In this document: piece by piece, positions 11,814 through 22,365 of the stretch
Layout of the letters: each line of letters begins with the position of its first letter
Numbering within the stretch: the stretch's first letter is position 1
Source of the DNA: Pseudopithomyces maydicus
Lineage: Eukaryota; Ascomycota; Dothideomycetes; Pleosporales; Didymosphaeriaceae
NCBI GenBank assembly: GCA_026873275.1
Contig: JANTUC010000005.1
Coordinates: forward strand, 2,170,001 to 2,234,000
Reading direction: 5' to 3'
Length of the DNA stretch: 64,000 bases
Notes under the pieces: generated by a model
What the model saw: only the letters and a program-made list of their open reading frames with translations
Databases searched by the model: none
Told to the model about the DNA's origin: nothing
Program-made: the position numbers and the translations under genes

Positions 11814-12258
11814 GGGTGCGAGGGGAATTGACGACGTAATGAGATTGAAAGGTTAATGACTTGTTTATATATATAATTCGCAGAAAGTTTTTATTTTTAC
11901 CCTTCAAATCGATATCTTTTGAAAAATAAATCCAGAGTTGTACTAGAATCTGCTTCCAAACCAGTATCTCATGAGCTCTAGATGGATGCCAAGATATCAC
12001 GTGAAGTCGCGTTCCAAGATCCGTCTAGTGTGGAATGGGCATGGATCGGTTACTTAGCTTAGGCAACGACGGTTTTGGCGTGGATGCCCTCTGTCGGCAT
12101 ACTTGACTCGTTCCTCCCCCAGAAAACTTCAAATAAATAATTGCATTGTGGATTTTTATTCTGAGCTCTACAGCGACGTTTCACAGAAGCAATTGATCTC
12201 TCGTAGCAGTGATTCTCCCCATTGCGCACATCTTTCCATATTGAGACGTCCCGACAAG
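11814..12258. other. Intergenic, AT-rich
   Basis: About 445 bp holding the 3' end of the carboxypeptidase transcript (poly-A-like AT tracts) and the promoter of the next gene. Nothing else was seen. Confidence 0.5.
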
Positions 12259-13782
12259 ATGGCAAAACGTTCATCGAGAAGCCCACCTGACCTGAGTCAA
12301 TTCCCACCGGATCTAGTCAAGTAAGTGAGAATACTTTGGTATGCTTGAGTTGTGTTGGGATGTGGGTTTCCAGGCTGCATACACTAAACCGGCTTTCACG
12401 TACACATACATATCGATCAACTTCCACTACCCATATCATTGAACGTGACGGCATACAAATATCAATAATTGACTATGATTTTAGGGCTGGAAGTGATCTC
12501 AAGGAAGCACAGGATCGGTAAGGCGTTCGACAATCACTACCTTCCGTAGCTCACTGCTTTTAGTATCCGAGCGGCGTCGGATCGGCTTCTAACGCTTCAA
12601 GTGGAATACTATGATAAGCGATTTGAAGACCCAGAGGTTTTTGATGAGATTGACGCTGAGATCGAAGCGATAAGAGCGTCGCAGAGTAGTCTGGAGAAGG
12701 ATGAGAATGAGAAAAGGAAGTAAGTCGTGATTGCTTGACAGTGGTGCTCTTGAGAAGTCTAACATATTTTGCTACTCCGAGGGATATGTCTAGATACTTC
12801 GATTCGTTTCATGCACTTTTATGTGGACTGGGACTAATTACTGGGCAGGCCTTTCCTTGAAGCAGCAATAGCGCACGCTCAAGACTATTGCCAGAAATTC
12901 TCTGCCGCGATCACTCAAGCTCTTCCCCGGGAAATGCGCGACATGATCTACGTACATCTCTGCAAGAAGGTGCCCCGGGTCTCAATCAAGCCATCCGATT
13001 ACCGCGAGCGTGTCCCTCACGGAATAACTCACCAGGTGACTTACACTCGTCGGGTCGAAACCCCTCTTCCGTACCTGTTCTCCACCAAGTACTTGACCAG
13101 GGACTTTCTTTCCGAGCTCTCGCCAGTCATGTACGCAAACGCCACATTCCACCTCTGGGACCCCAACGAGATTGAGAACTTCTTCTTCCAGGACTTGCTC
13201 CGCGTTGACTGCGACCCCAAGGAGCACGTCCGCGCAATCTCGCTCGTCATATTCACCGATCACTATGGCTGGCGCTGTTCCTCCAAGCGCGATATCACAA
13301 GGAAGCTGGCGCACCTCAAGCGCCTTTTCGAGATAAAGCATAAAGAAGGGTTCCGGCTTGATCTCCATCTCTGCATCCATCGCCACTGCCACCGCCCCGT
13401 CGTTGCGCGGTTTCACCAAATCCTCCTCCCGTATCTCTATGAATTCAAAGAAGCCGGGTTCAAGCTCCGACTGCCGCTCAAGAAGTACCACTATGGGAAG
13501 GACTCCCGGAGCGACCGCTCGGAGATGAATCAGCTCCAGGCGGGGAATTCTAAGGATCCTGCTGATTGGGTTGTTGACGATGAAGAGCTGGAGAGTTGGC
13601 AGGAGTCAATCGTCATTCGTAATGCGTTCAAGCGCAGCGCGAGGTACCAAGAAAAGGCGTATGATGATGATGAGTATTACCATGATTCCGATCTCGACTA
13701 TCTCACTGAGGACGAACCTCTTCCGTCGGATTTCGAAGATGGTTCGGTCGCGTCGGATGAGGAGGATGATGAGTATTATTGA
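12259..13782 (+). CDS. F-box-like/2EXR-type fungal protein with acidic tail
   Basis: Four exons, 12259-12320, 12485-12517, 12564-12719 and 12849-13782, all with GT-AG ends and matching phases, giving 394 aa. The N-terminal exons encode a charged helical region (about 30-90). The core begins with ITQALPREMRDMIYVHLC, the 'LPxExRxxIY' opening typical of the many fungal 2EXR/DUF7730/F-box-like proteins. About 200 residues of alpha/beta sequence follow, including VRAISLVIFTDHYGW. The last 80 residues are strongly acidic and Tyr-rich (DDDEYYHDSDLDYL, EEDDEYY). Function is unknown; members are usually presumed to mediate protein-protein interactions. The family call rests on the opening motif. Confidence 0.75.
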
Positions 13783-14886
13783 TAGCTGTCGAGGGAAGGA
13801 TCAGAAGATTGTACTCTGTGGTTACGGTCAGGCTACAAAGATGTCCGACGTGGCGACCGCCACTTTGGTACTTCGTGGAAAGATAGAGCGGAGTTGAATC
13901 TATCCCAGCCGGATGATATCCCAAAACTGAATACGAGGTCGCTGTTTTTGTGCGAGGCCCGCATCTTTCATATAACTAGCTCGTGAGGTATTCTCGGTTA
14001 ATGTTATATGTTTTATATCATCATTTTGAGCATGGGGATTCCAAGGTGAATTTCTTTTGTGAGCTTCCTTTACTTGGATGCCGGACAAAATGGTACATTA
14101 ATAATTAAAGTACGCCCAAATTTGTATCATCCGTCCATCTGAGGGCAGCCTGTACGACAAACAATCTTTGATAGTTAAATATTAGCATAAGCACCAGAAT
14201 TGCCCGCTCTAGAAGCTCAGATTGTAAACAGCAGTATTCGTTGTACACACGGAGTATGCTATGCTGTACCCGTATGAAAGTCGTTCCACCACATTGCAAG
14301 AACAAAACGGAGACGACCCCTCGTGACACGTTTCAAAAACACCTAAAATCGCTACGCAGCATCATCCGGAGCAACATTCATCCCCGCTCACCCACCGCGT
14401 GCCTACGAAAACCTCAAAATTACGCCTCCACCCCGGTAACAAAACGCTCTCTTGTCCGCCCAGCGTCCCGCCCGGTGCCACAAGATCCACAATACACATA
14501 CAAACCTACATACTCCCAGCCACACAGACCCCGATCCGGCGCCTGTGACAAATTTCCCACCGTCCCCGTAGGAGTCCAATTCGAGAACCGTTACACATTG
14601 CTGCCCTTGAGCGCATCCGGTTACTCGAGCGATCTTCGTCCGGCATCTCGGCCCAACTTATGCACCGTAACCGACCGCGCTAGTCCCGATCTCGACGCTG
14701 CAGCTTCGCCCCGAGCGTGTTCATGATGCCTCCCGAGTAAACGGCCCACGTGTGCGGATCCTTATATCAAGCGCGCGTCGCCGCCGTTCGCTTTTGTGCA
14801 TTTACGTTATCGCTGCGTAAGGCGATTTCTTCATTCGCTTTGAATTTTTGTCTATATATTGTGAGGTGTATATACTTATCGTGGCG
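13783..14886. other. Intergenic, nothing firmly recognised
   Basis: About 1.1 kb. A 161-codon open frame at 14241-14726 is Pro/Ser/Arg-rich with no domain and is judged chance. The right end is the P450 promoter. Confidence 0.5.
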
Positions 14887-16605
14887 ATGGCGATCTCGAA
14901 GCGGGTCTTCCTCGTTGCTGCGGCGGCGATCACGTTCTTCACGCAGCGGTATGCGGCGTGGGCGACTTTGAGCAAGAGTACGGTTTGGAATACGGGGATT
15001 TTGTTCGTGGTAGCGGTCGCGGCGCAGTTTTGCTGGGCGTCTCTTGTGTACCCTCTGATGTTTAGTCCTCTGCGTCATTTGCCACAACCACCTGTGAGTA
15101 GCTTCATAGAACACGATTTCAAGAGCGTCGAGCTAATAGTTTCAGAATGCCAATCTTTTGATAGGAAACTGGTGGAGGATTTTCAAGGAACCCAGTGGAA
15201 TGCCGCAAAGAGATTGGATTGACACGGTTGAGAATGATGGTGTGATCTACTACAGATGGCTGTTCAATGAGCCTCGAGTTATGGTCACCAGCCCGAAGGC
15301 GTTGGCGGAGGTCTTGACGCAGAGGAGCTATGAGTTTGTCAGGCCGGAGCGGTTCAGAAAGGGGTTGGGAAGACTGCTTGGGATAGGTATTCTCGTTGCG
15401 GAGGGCGACGAGCACAAGGTATGGAAAGAGAACTCTTACCAGACAAGATGAAAACTGACGAAGACAATCAGCGTCAGAGAAGAGCTCTGTTGCCCGCTTT
15501 TGCTTTCAGACACATCAAGGACCTGTATCCCCTGTTCTGGGACAAATCCGTTGAAATGACGAACGCCATATCTCACAGCCTCAAAACGGATTCAACTGGT
15601 TCGTCCGTCGTTGAGATCCGCGATTGGGCGTCTCGTGCGACCCTTGATATCATTGGAACGGCTGGCATGGGACAGGACTTCAATGCAATTGCCGATCCGA
15701 GCAACGAGCTCAACGTCACTTACCGCACGATTTTCAAGCCCAGCACTGCTGCCAAAGTAATGCAGCTTGCTTCATTATTCATCCCCGAAGGAATCATTCG
15801 CCATCTCCCCGTCAAGCGAAACGAAGAATTCAAAGAAGCCATCCGCACAATCAAGCGCATCTCAGGCGACCTCGTCCGGTCCAAACGCGCCAAACTCGAA
15901 AAGGGCGAACGCACCGACACGGACATCCTCAGCGTCGCCATCGAATCCGGCGGCTTCACCGACGACGAGCTCGTCAACCAACTCATGACCTTCCTCGCCG
16001 CCGGCCACGAAACCACCGCCTCCTCCCTCACCTGGGCCGTCTACCTCCTCAGCAAGCACCCCGCCGAGCAGACGCGCCTCCGCGACGAGATCCGCGCCCA
16101 CCTCCCCGCCATCAACGACCCTTCCGTCAAAATCACCTCCACCGACATCGACCACCTCCCCTTCCTCAACGCCGTCCTCAACGAAACATCCCGCGTCCTC
16201 CCCCGTCGCCCTCACCGTCCGCGAGGCCGAAAACGACACCACCATCCAGGGCCACTTCATCCCCGCGGGCACCACCATCATCATCTGCCCGTGGGCCATC
16301 AACACGTCCGACGCGCTGTGGGGCGCCGACTCGAAAGAGTTCAAGCCCGACCGGTGGATGGGGCAGGGGCGCGCCAACACGGGCGGTGCCGAATCCAACT
16401 ACGCGGTTACGACGTTTCTGCACGGCCCCAGGAGCTGCATCGGGAAGGACTTTGCAAAGGCAGAGTTTGCGTGCTTGTTGGCGGCGTTGGTGGGGAGGTT
16501 CGAGATGGAGTTGGCGGAGCCGGAGAAGAAGTTGGAGATTCATGGGGGGATTACGAATGGGCCCAAGGGGGGCTGAAGATTAAGATGAGGGAGGTGGGGG
16601 CGTGA
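14887..16605 (+). CDS. Cytochrome P450 monooxygenase, two frame breaks
   Basis: Three exons: 14887-15093, 15146-15418 and 15472-16605 (introns of 52 and 53 nt). The N-terminus has two hydrophobic segments for ER anchoring and a Pro hinge (LRHLPQPP). Visible P450 landmarks are the I-helix AGHETTAS, the K-helix E-x-x-R (NETSR), PDRW, and the haem loop FLHGPRSCIG with its Cys ligand. The frame breaks twice. At the C-run 16200-16204 the sequence passes from the first frame to a second that carries TVREAEND through the haem loop. At the G-run 16567-16572 it returns to the first frame (LKIKMREV, stop at 16605). Two more C and one more G would give about 538 aa with all motifs. Substrate unknown; no biosynthetic cluster is adjacent. 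Assembly error is more likely than decay because everything else is intact. Confidence 0.85.
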
Positions 16606-17190
16606 GGGACTGCGGCTGTGGTCTGATGGTACGGTCGACTCGTGTAAATACGGTTTTGGTGACTTGTCAAATATTGGGTTATCTTATGCTGCTACGGTTT
16701 TTCTATCTTATGTCCTGTGCGCTGGAATTTGGAGTGAATATTGAAGTTTGGGCTTCTCGGCCGTTGCCTGCATAGTATGCCTCGTGATGTAAGATGTAAA
16801 AGATTTGAAAACTTGGCTGCAAACTCACAATCTCAACAGTTCTTGATTCCGTCACAGGTTGCTAGTAGCGTTGGCTCTTGAGACCACACAGTTTACAAAC
16901 AATGAGAAAGATTGGTAGTTTTGCATGTAACATGTTTCGAAATAATCGATCCTACTCAAGTGCATAGGCATTTACTCGACGGATACTCTGCTGTGGGCTA
17001 ATGGGATGTTCAGCGACCTAGGGCGCCTGCTATGCTTGTGCAAAAGGACAAAAAAAGAAGTCAGAACAAGGTAAAAACAGCAAAACAACGCCATCAATGA
17101 ACATACTCCATGCTTCACATAGCTCTCACAGCCACCACAAACCAATCTTTACTCCGGGTATCTCCTCACTACAGCCTCAACACCCCATAC
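16606..17190. other. Convergent 3' region, nothing recognised
   Basis: About 585 bp between the stops of the P450 and RAP1 genes, which converge. It should hold only terminators and 3' UTRs. Confidence 0.5.
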
Positions 17191-19265
17191 TCACACCCCC
17201 TTCACATCCCTATACCTACTCAAAAAGTTCAACCTCTCCGTGATCCCTCCCCACCCATCCACCGTATGCTTCCTCTCCAGCCTCGCCAACGCCGCCCCAT
17301 CCCCAGCCTCCACATCCTCGTCATCCTCATCGCTCCACACCCCCTCTTATTCGGTAGCGCTTGACCCTTCTCCCACGCCTCCAACACCTCCGCCGTCAGC
17401 TCCGGGCGCCACCGCGTGTGCTTCAGCGCCTCTGCGATCCAATCGTTGGTGAAGCCCAGATTGCGCTGCTCCTCGAAGAAGTCGTCGATCTCGTCGGGGG
17501 CGAGGGGCGGATCGGGGTCGCCGACGTCGGAGGAGGAAGAGGAAGCGGAAGGGGTAGGGGAAGATGGCGCTGGGAGGTTGAGGTTGGGGAGATGAGCGAG
17601 AGCGGAGAGGCCGGCGTCGGCGTCGGCGTCGGTGTCAGCGTCGACGGTTACGAACTGGCTGAATTCCTCAAGGGATTCGGTTGTGCTTTGGGAGCCGTCG
17701 ACTGAGGGGTCTGTGGGTGGTGGGAGGGCGTGAAGAGAGGCGTCTTGGGACGGTGAGAGGATGGCTTGTGTGTCGAATGCGGGGATCTGGTAGCGTGAAG
17801 CGCGAGGTGTGGGCGAGTTTCTGTTGGAATGGGGTGGGGCGTCTGAATCCTCTTTCTCCAAGTCATCGTTTATGACTAGTGGTTTGGGGAGATTGTCTGC
17901 TGGTAGGTCTTCCTGTGTAGGATTACCCGAGTCGGTTCCAGCGGAGGATATTTCTACGGGGTCGTCTTTTGTTCCCAGCTCGGGGGATGCGCTCTTGCGC
18001 CTCTTTGTGGGCCGATTCGGGTCGTCTTGGGGCGGTTGATCTGTTTCACCACGCAGCTTCTTCAGACTCGCTTCATAAGCTTCAGTAATGTATGTGGGTG
18101 TCTGATTGACCACAGTGGATGATGACAAGAATACCCCGGACGCTAATGTTACCGTCTCGTTTTCTGCTTGGTCGTTGGTAGTGACTGCTTCGGCTTGGCC
18201 TTCCACACGTTTTCGCTTGTTCTGCGCCTTCACAGTGGGAGTTGAAGGCTCTGCTTCCAGATCTTCTTGCTCAAATGTCTCTTGTTCGACTTCTGTCTCA
18301 CTAGCTTCCTGCTCCGTCTGGTCTTGCAATCGTTTTGATACACGATCCCTAATTCGTGTGCGCTTTTCCTCTGGATCATTCAGCCATTGTGGCATGACAA
18401 CCTTCTCATAGTATTGCCGCCATTGTCCTGCGGTTTGGGTCGTACTTTCCGCCCAATCTTCCCATCCTTTGCGGTATTGTTCGCTGGCGCCGGAGCCGAT
18501 GTCTTCTGCAAACGCATAGAGCTGCTCCCAATCCTCCTTACTGAACAATCCCGGGGTTGTCAGTTCGTCCACTGTAAACTCGGCGCTGTGTATCTTTTCT
18601 GAGCTATGAGCCCGTATGGCTTTGGGTGCTGACTTGATTACGGATGGTTCCTTCGCTGGCGCTCGCGCTGATGCTGAGGTTTCGCCGGGTGCGTCTGAAG
18701 GCGGTGAGGGAGATGGGTTTTCCGGAATGTTGAATGCAGAAGGGGGCATGTGCTGCAACTTGTTCAAGTAGTGATCGCGCCATGACTGCCATGTGTGCCG
18801 CGTGTATTTCTTTGCCAGGTCCTGATATATTTTGTTCCCGCCGGCGAGGTTGCCTGCCTGTACCGAGTCGCGCACCCACTTGTAGAGGATCCTGTCCTCC
18901 TCCGCTGTGTATGCTGCTCTGACTGTCTTGGTCGGGGCGAGGGAGCCAGCAACGCGTACGGATCCGGCCGGTGGGCCGGCGGGATGGTTATCCGGATTCT
19001 GGAGCTCGCCGCGCTCAATTGATTCATCGATAAAGGTATAGGAGAGACTGGAAGGCGGCGCGCCTGTTTTGAGGTGATCAGCGATCAGATAGTCGGCCCT
19101 CCTTTCCACGAAAACCACCTCTCCGCCGTTGTTCTTGATCAGATCCAGGTATTTTGTCCGTGTTGGGATGCGCTGGGCGACCCAGAACTTCTTCCCGGCA
19201 AACAAACGGCCCTGGATATTGCCGGCATCTCCGGTGAGGTTTTGGTATACGGTCGGGGCAGCCAT
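17191..19265 (-). CDS. RAP1: Telomere-binding protein RAP1, one frame break
   Basis: About 691 aa from a single exon starting MAAPTVYQNL. Domains in order: BRCT (about 18-90, GRLFAGKKFWVAQRIPTR and GGEVVF), a Rap1-type Myb domain (about 117-170, YTAEEDRILYKWVRDSV to WRDHYLNKL), a second Myb-like helical block (about 230-300, FSKEDWEQLYAFAEDIG to QYYEKVVMPQW), a long acidic/Ser/Pro linker, and a C-terminal RCT domain (EEQRNLGFTNDWIAEAL, then WEKGQALPNKRG). The RCT runs out of frame at the G5 run at 17340-17344. One extra G gives RGVWSDEDD, KHTVDGWGG and a stop at 17191-17193, exactly as in Rap1 proteins. Read literally, the last 40 or so residues are Arg/Trp/Gly-rich nonsense ending at 17229. 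Rap1 acts at telomeres through shelterin-type contacts. It is divergent from SWF1. Confidence 0.9.
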
Positions 19266-19558
19266 GACGCGGCGTGGCGTGGTGGGGTCGGGCAGTGGAC
19301 CTGCAGCGACGAGCAGTCGACGACGCGTCGGTCGGCTAACGCGTGTTCACGGGGGAGGTCTTGGCAGCGCCCACAGGCAGCGACGAGAGCGCCTTATGGT
19401 ATGGCCTTCCGCATGAAACTTGACCAGGGCGTCGGTACACTCGGCGTGTGATGGGATCGCTGAGCAGCTGACGGATAGCCATTCAGCAGCAGACGCAGCA
19501 AACGTGGAAGAGGTTACTCGTACCCCGCCATGCCCATACGTCGCGACCTACTTTCATC
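19266..19558. promoter_or_regulatory. Shared divergent promoter of RAP1 and SWF1
   Basis: The start codons of RAP1 (minus) and SWF1 (plus) are 293 bp apart, so this segment must hold both promoters and 5' leaders. No TATA box or named site was identified; the role is inferred from position. Confidence 0.55.
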
Positions 19559-20922
19559 ATGACCCTCGTGCGCGCCATCGTTATCTTCACCGTGACGGTG
19601 TCTGTCCTGACTTTCATCGCCTTCTTCGGCCGTACTCCCGCATTCAGGTACACAATTTGCATGAATTGCCCTGCATCCAATTCACCATCCTGACCGACTC
19701 TAGGAACACGCCCATCGGCTTCTGCCACCGTCTGCTCGTGCACCGCATCCCCTCCGGCTTGCGTGCGCTCGATCTTTTTCTCACAAATGGCCGCATCACC
19801 AGCGGTGGGACCCGTCTGGGCCACCATCTCATGAATGAGAAGCATCCTGTCGTCATGATCTTTTTCCTGGGTCTGATCACCATCTCAGCTGGCTTGTTCC
19901 TTCCCGCCGTGTGGACTCTACTCCCATTCCACCATAAGCTTCTCACCTTGTTTATACTACCACAGCCTTTCTACTTCACATATTTGTGTGCAAAGAGGAA
20001 TCCAAGCACCCATGTAACAGAACTCAACCATGCATCGCAAATGCGCCACTATCCTTATGATAGGATACTATTCTATCCAGGTAACAAATGCCGCACCTGC
20101 AAGTTCAACAAGCCAGCCCGTAGCAAGCACTGCAGCATATGCAAAACTTGTGTCGCCAGGGCAGACCATCATTGTGTGTGGGTGAACAACTGTCTGGGAC
20201 GCGGCAACCACAGGTGGTTTCTGGCTCTCCTCCTATCTACAGCTGTACTGCTAGCCTACGGTGCATTCCTTGCCTACTCTGCCCTCAAACCCAAAGTCGA
20301 CAAGCAGTACGCACGATATGAGCACTGGTACAGATTCAGACCGAGTCCGGGCTCAGACCCTTCCAGCTGGTCGACATACGGCGAGAAGAAGCTGCACTAC
20401 TTCCTCACCTACGTCGGCATATACATTGACGAAGGTGGAATATCTGCTGCAGGCGTTGGACTACTCGCATTGCTCACCTGGCCGCTACCTCTTGGTTTAC
20501 TCGGCTACCACATCTATCTCATCTACGCCGGTATGACCACGAACGAGAGCTCCAAGTGGGGAGACTGGGCGGACGAAATTGCAGAAGGGAGCGTCTTCCT
20601 CGGAGAACGCAGGCCAGAAACCTTCCAGAACTATCAACCAAGACCAGGAGCAGATTCGGAGCATTCCTCATCAACAGGCACCCCGATCCACACTCCGCCC
20701 GAGACGCCCCCTGACGACGAAGAACCACGCACGACGTGGCCCATCGAGAGCAGGCACATTCTCGTCCGCACAACGAACGGGCAACCACCTTCCAAACTGC
20801 CGCGTCGCATCAAGTCCGTCGCAGACAAGGACAGCTTCGAGCAAGTGTGGCATCTCGGGCCCGTAGAAAACGTGTACGATCTAGGTTTCTGGGACAATTT
20901 GTACGAAATACTCGCACACTAA
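19559..20922 (+). CDS. SWF1: DHHC palmitoyltransferase, SWF1 type
   Basis: Two exons, 19559-19647 and 19704-20922, with a 56-nt intron (GTACAC...CTGAC...CTAG), giving 435 aa. It transfers palmitate to cysteines of membrane proteins; yeast Swf1 acts in the ER/Golgi on SNAREs. The N-terminal exon supplies a transmembrane helix (VRAIVIFTVTVSVLTFIAFF) that is lost if the gene is read as one long frame. The Cys-rich domain is complete: CRTCKFNKPARSKHCSIC, CVARADHHCVWVNNC with the DHHC active site, then GNHRWFLALL. Further membrane helices lie at about 95-120, 215-240 and 305-330, with the catalytic loop on the cytosolic side. The hydrophilic C-terminal tail (about 340-435) is Pro/Glu-rich. The SWF1 assignment, rather than another DHHC class, rests on topology and the N-terminal helix. 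Confidence 0.85.
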
Positions 20923-21237
20923 GTAACCCCCCTTCCTCCACCAACAAACCTCTCTCTCAAAAGGGTCCAAGATCGCCGCCCAGGATGCGTTCGCGGGAAC
21001 AGGCCAAAAACCGGTTCGCTTGTACCCTTCGTACCCGTTCCAGCCCTGCGACACCCATGACATCATGCGTCAGCGCAACACCACACCAGCTATATATGTA
21101 GAGTAGGTAGCATTGGCACACCCCAATTCACTAGCTCCTGCCATCCCTCGTAGCAAATACATATATACACGCACTAGTAACTTTCATATACCCCGTGACA
21201 CACTTTTTTCTTCAATTCTGTCTATCTGCCCGCAACC
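20923..21237. other. Short intergenic region
   Basis: About 315 bp between SWF1 and the next gene on the same strand. Nothing was recognised apart from a probable promoter near the right end. Confidence 0.45.
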
Positions 21238-21936
21238 ATGTCGCGCGCCCTCAGCAAGCGAGAACAGCAGCAGGAGCTCGCGCAGCAGCACCAGCAGCAA
21301 GAGCAATACGGCCGTGATGTGGAGACGCATGAACATAAGTCGAGTGCTAATGCTTCGGTACGCTGCGTTTCCCGTACATCTCTATATACCCAACCCATAT
21401 TACCTCCCCCTCCACACTTCGCGTCTTGCAATCCAATCGCCTCACCACCTTCCACCCCCCCCCTCTCCGGCCCCAACATGCACCACATATAAACACACAT
21501 TTACTTGTTCATACAAGCTAAATACCATTCATTCCCTAGGCCGGTCTAAACCTCAACCTCTTCGGCGCCCTCTCCGGCGCCCTCTCCTCCACCAAGCGCA
21601 AGGAAACGCATAGCAAGCCCGATGGATCCAAGCACACCATCGAGGACTCACATGACAAAGGTAAGCGACATCCATACATCCATACATCTTCCCGCTTTCC
21701 CTTTCCCCCATCAAAGCACAAAGCACGCTGTTCGATGAACCATGGGGTCTTCGCTGACAATCCCCACAGCGGCAGCGAACGGCATCGCGGCAGGCCGCGC
21801 CTCTGCGTTCGCAAAGGGCGACGCGCAGGATGGCACGAGGCATGAGAAGAGGAGAGAGATTGGACAGGCGCAGGGGCAGGGGAGGAGCGTCGAGAGGCAG
21901 AGTCAGAGGGTGGATCATTTGGGGATTGAGGGGTAG
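21238..21936 (+). CDS. Small three-exon hydrophilic protein, unknown
   Basis: Three exons, 21238-21357, 21540-21660 and 21770-21936, with introns of 182 and 109 nt and consistent phases, giving 135 aa. The N-terminus is Gln-rich (REQQQELAQQHQQQEQYG). The centre has a Gly/Leu/Asn patch (AGLNLNLFGALSGALSS) and then a charged stretch. The C-terminal third is Ala/Gly/Arg/Gln-rich. The composition is hydrophilic and probably disordered, resembling small stress or LEA-like fungal proteins, but no family is recognised. The gene is supported by three independent frames that join cleanly at GT-AG sites and by a start context (aaccATG) at the expected distance from SWF1. Confidence 0.6.
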
Positions 21937-22365
21937 ATGGGATGGAAGTAAGATGAATGAGACGAGATGAGATGGTCAAGTACCTAATACCAGAATTCAA
22001 GGAAGACATGGAAAGTTACTAAAAGAAGGTCCTGAAGTGAATGTACGTCGTGAGCATGCATGTTCGTGAAAGCGTAGAACGCTTCGTCTTGGTGCTTGCT
22101 TACTTGCTCACTCATTTGCTCACTCACTCACTCCATCCAACAAAAATCCGAAAATTCAATCAATGGTATGGTATGGTATCCAATAACTGCGCAACACCGA
22201 ACCTCAAAACAACAAACACAAGCCAAAAATATCAAAAAACCCAAACCCCAATCCAAGCTATAAAAATATGCTTTCCCCTCACCACCCAAAAACAACAACA
22301 CCCCAAAACGCCTCAAAACGCTATAAAAATGCAAAACACCCACCCACCACGAAAACCACACAGCA
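21937..22365. other. Convergent 3' region
   Basis: About 430 bp of A/C-rich sequence between the stop of the small protein gene and the MED13 stop. Open frames here are low-complexity and judged chance. Confidence 0.5.

Noticed and set aside
14241..14726. 161-codon frame before the P450
   Set aside because: Pro/Ser/Arg-rich with no domain or signal, in the likely P450 promoter.
14887..22000. Secondary-metabolite cluster around the P450
   Set aside because: Neighbours are RAP1, SWF1 and a small protein; no backbone synthase, transporter or regulator adjoins.
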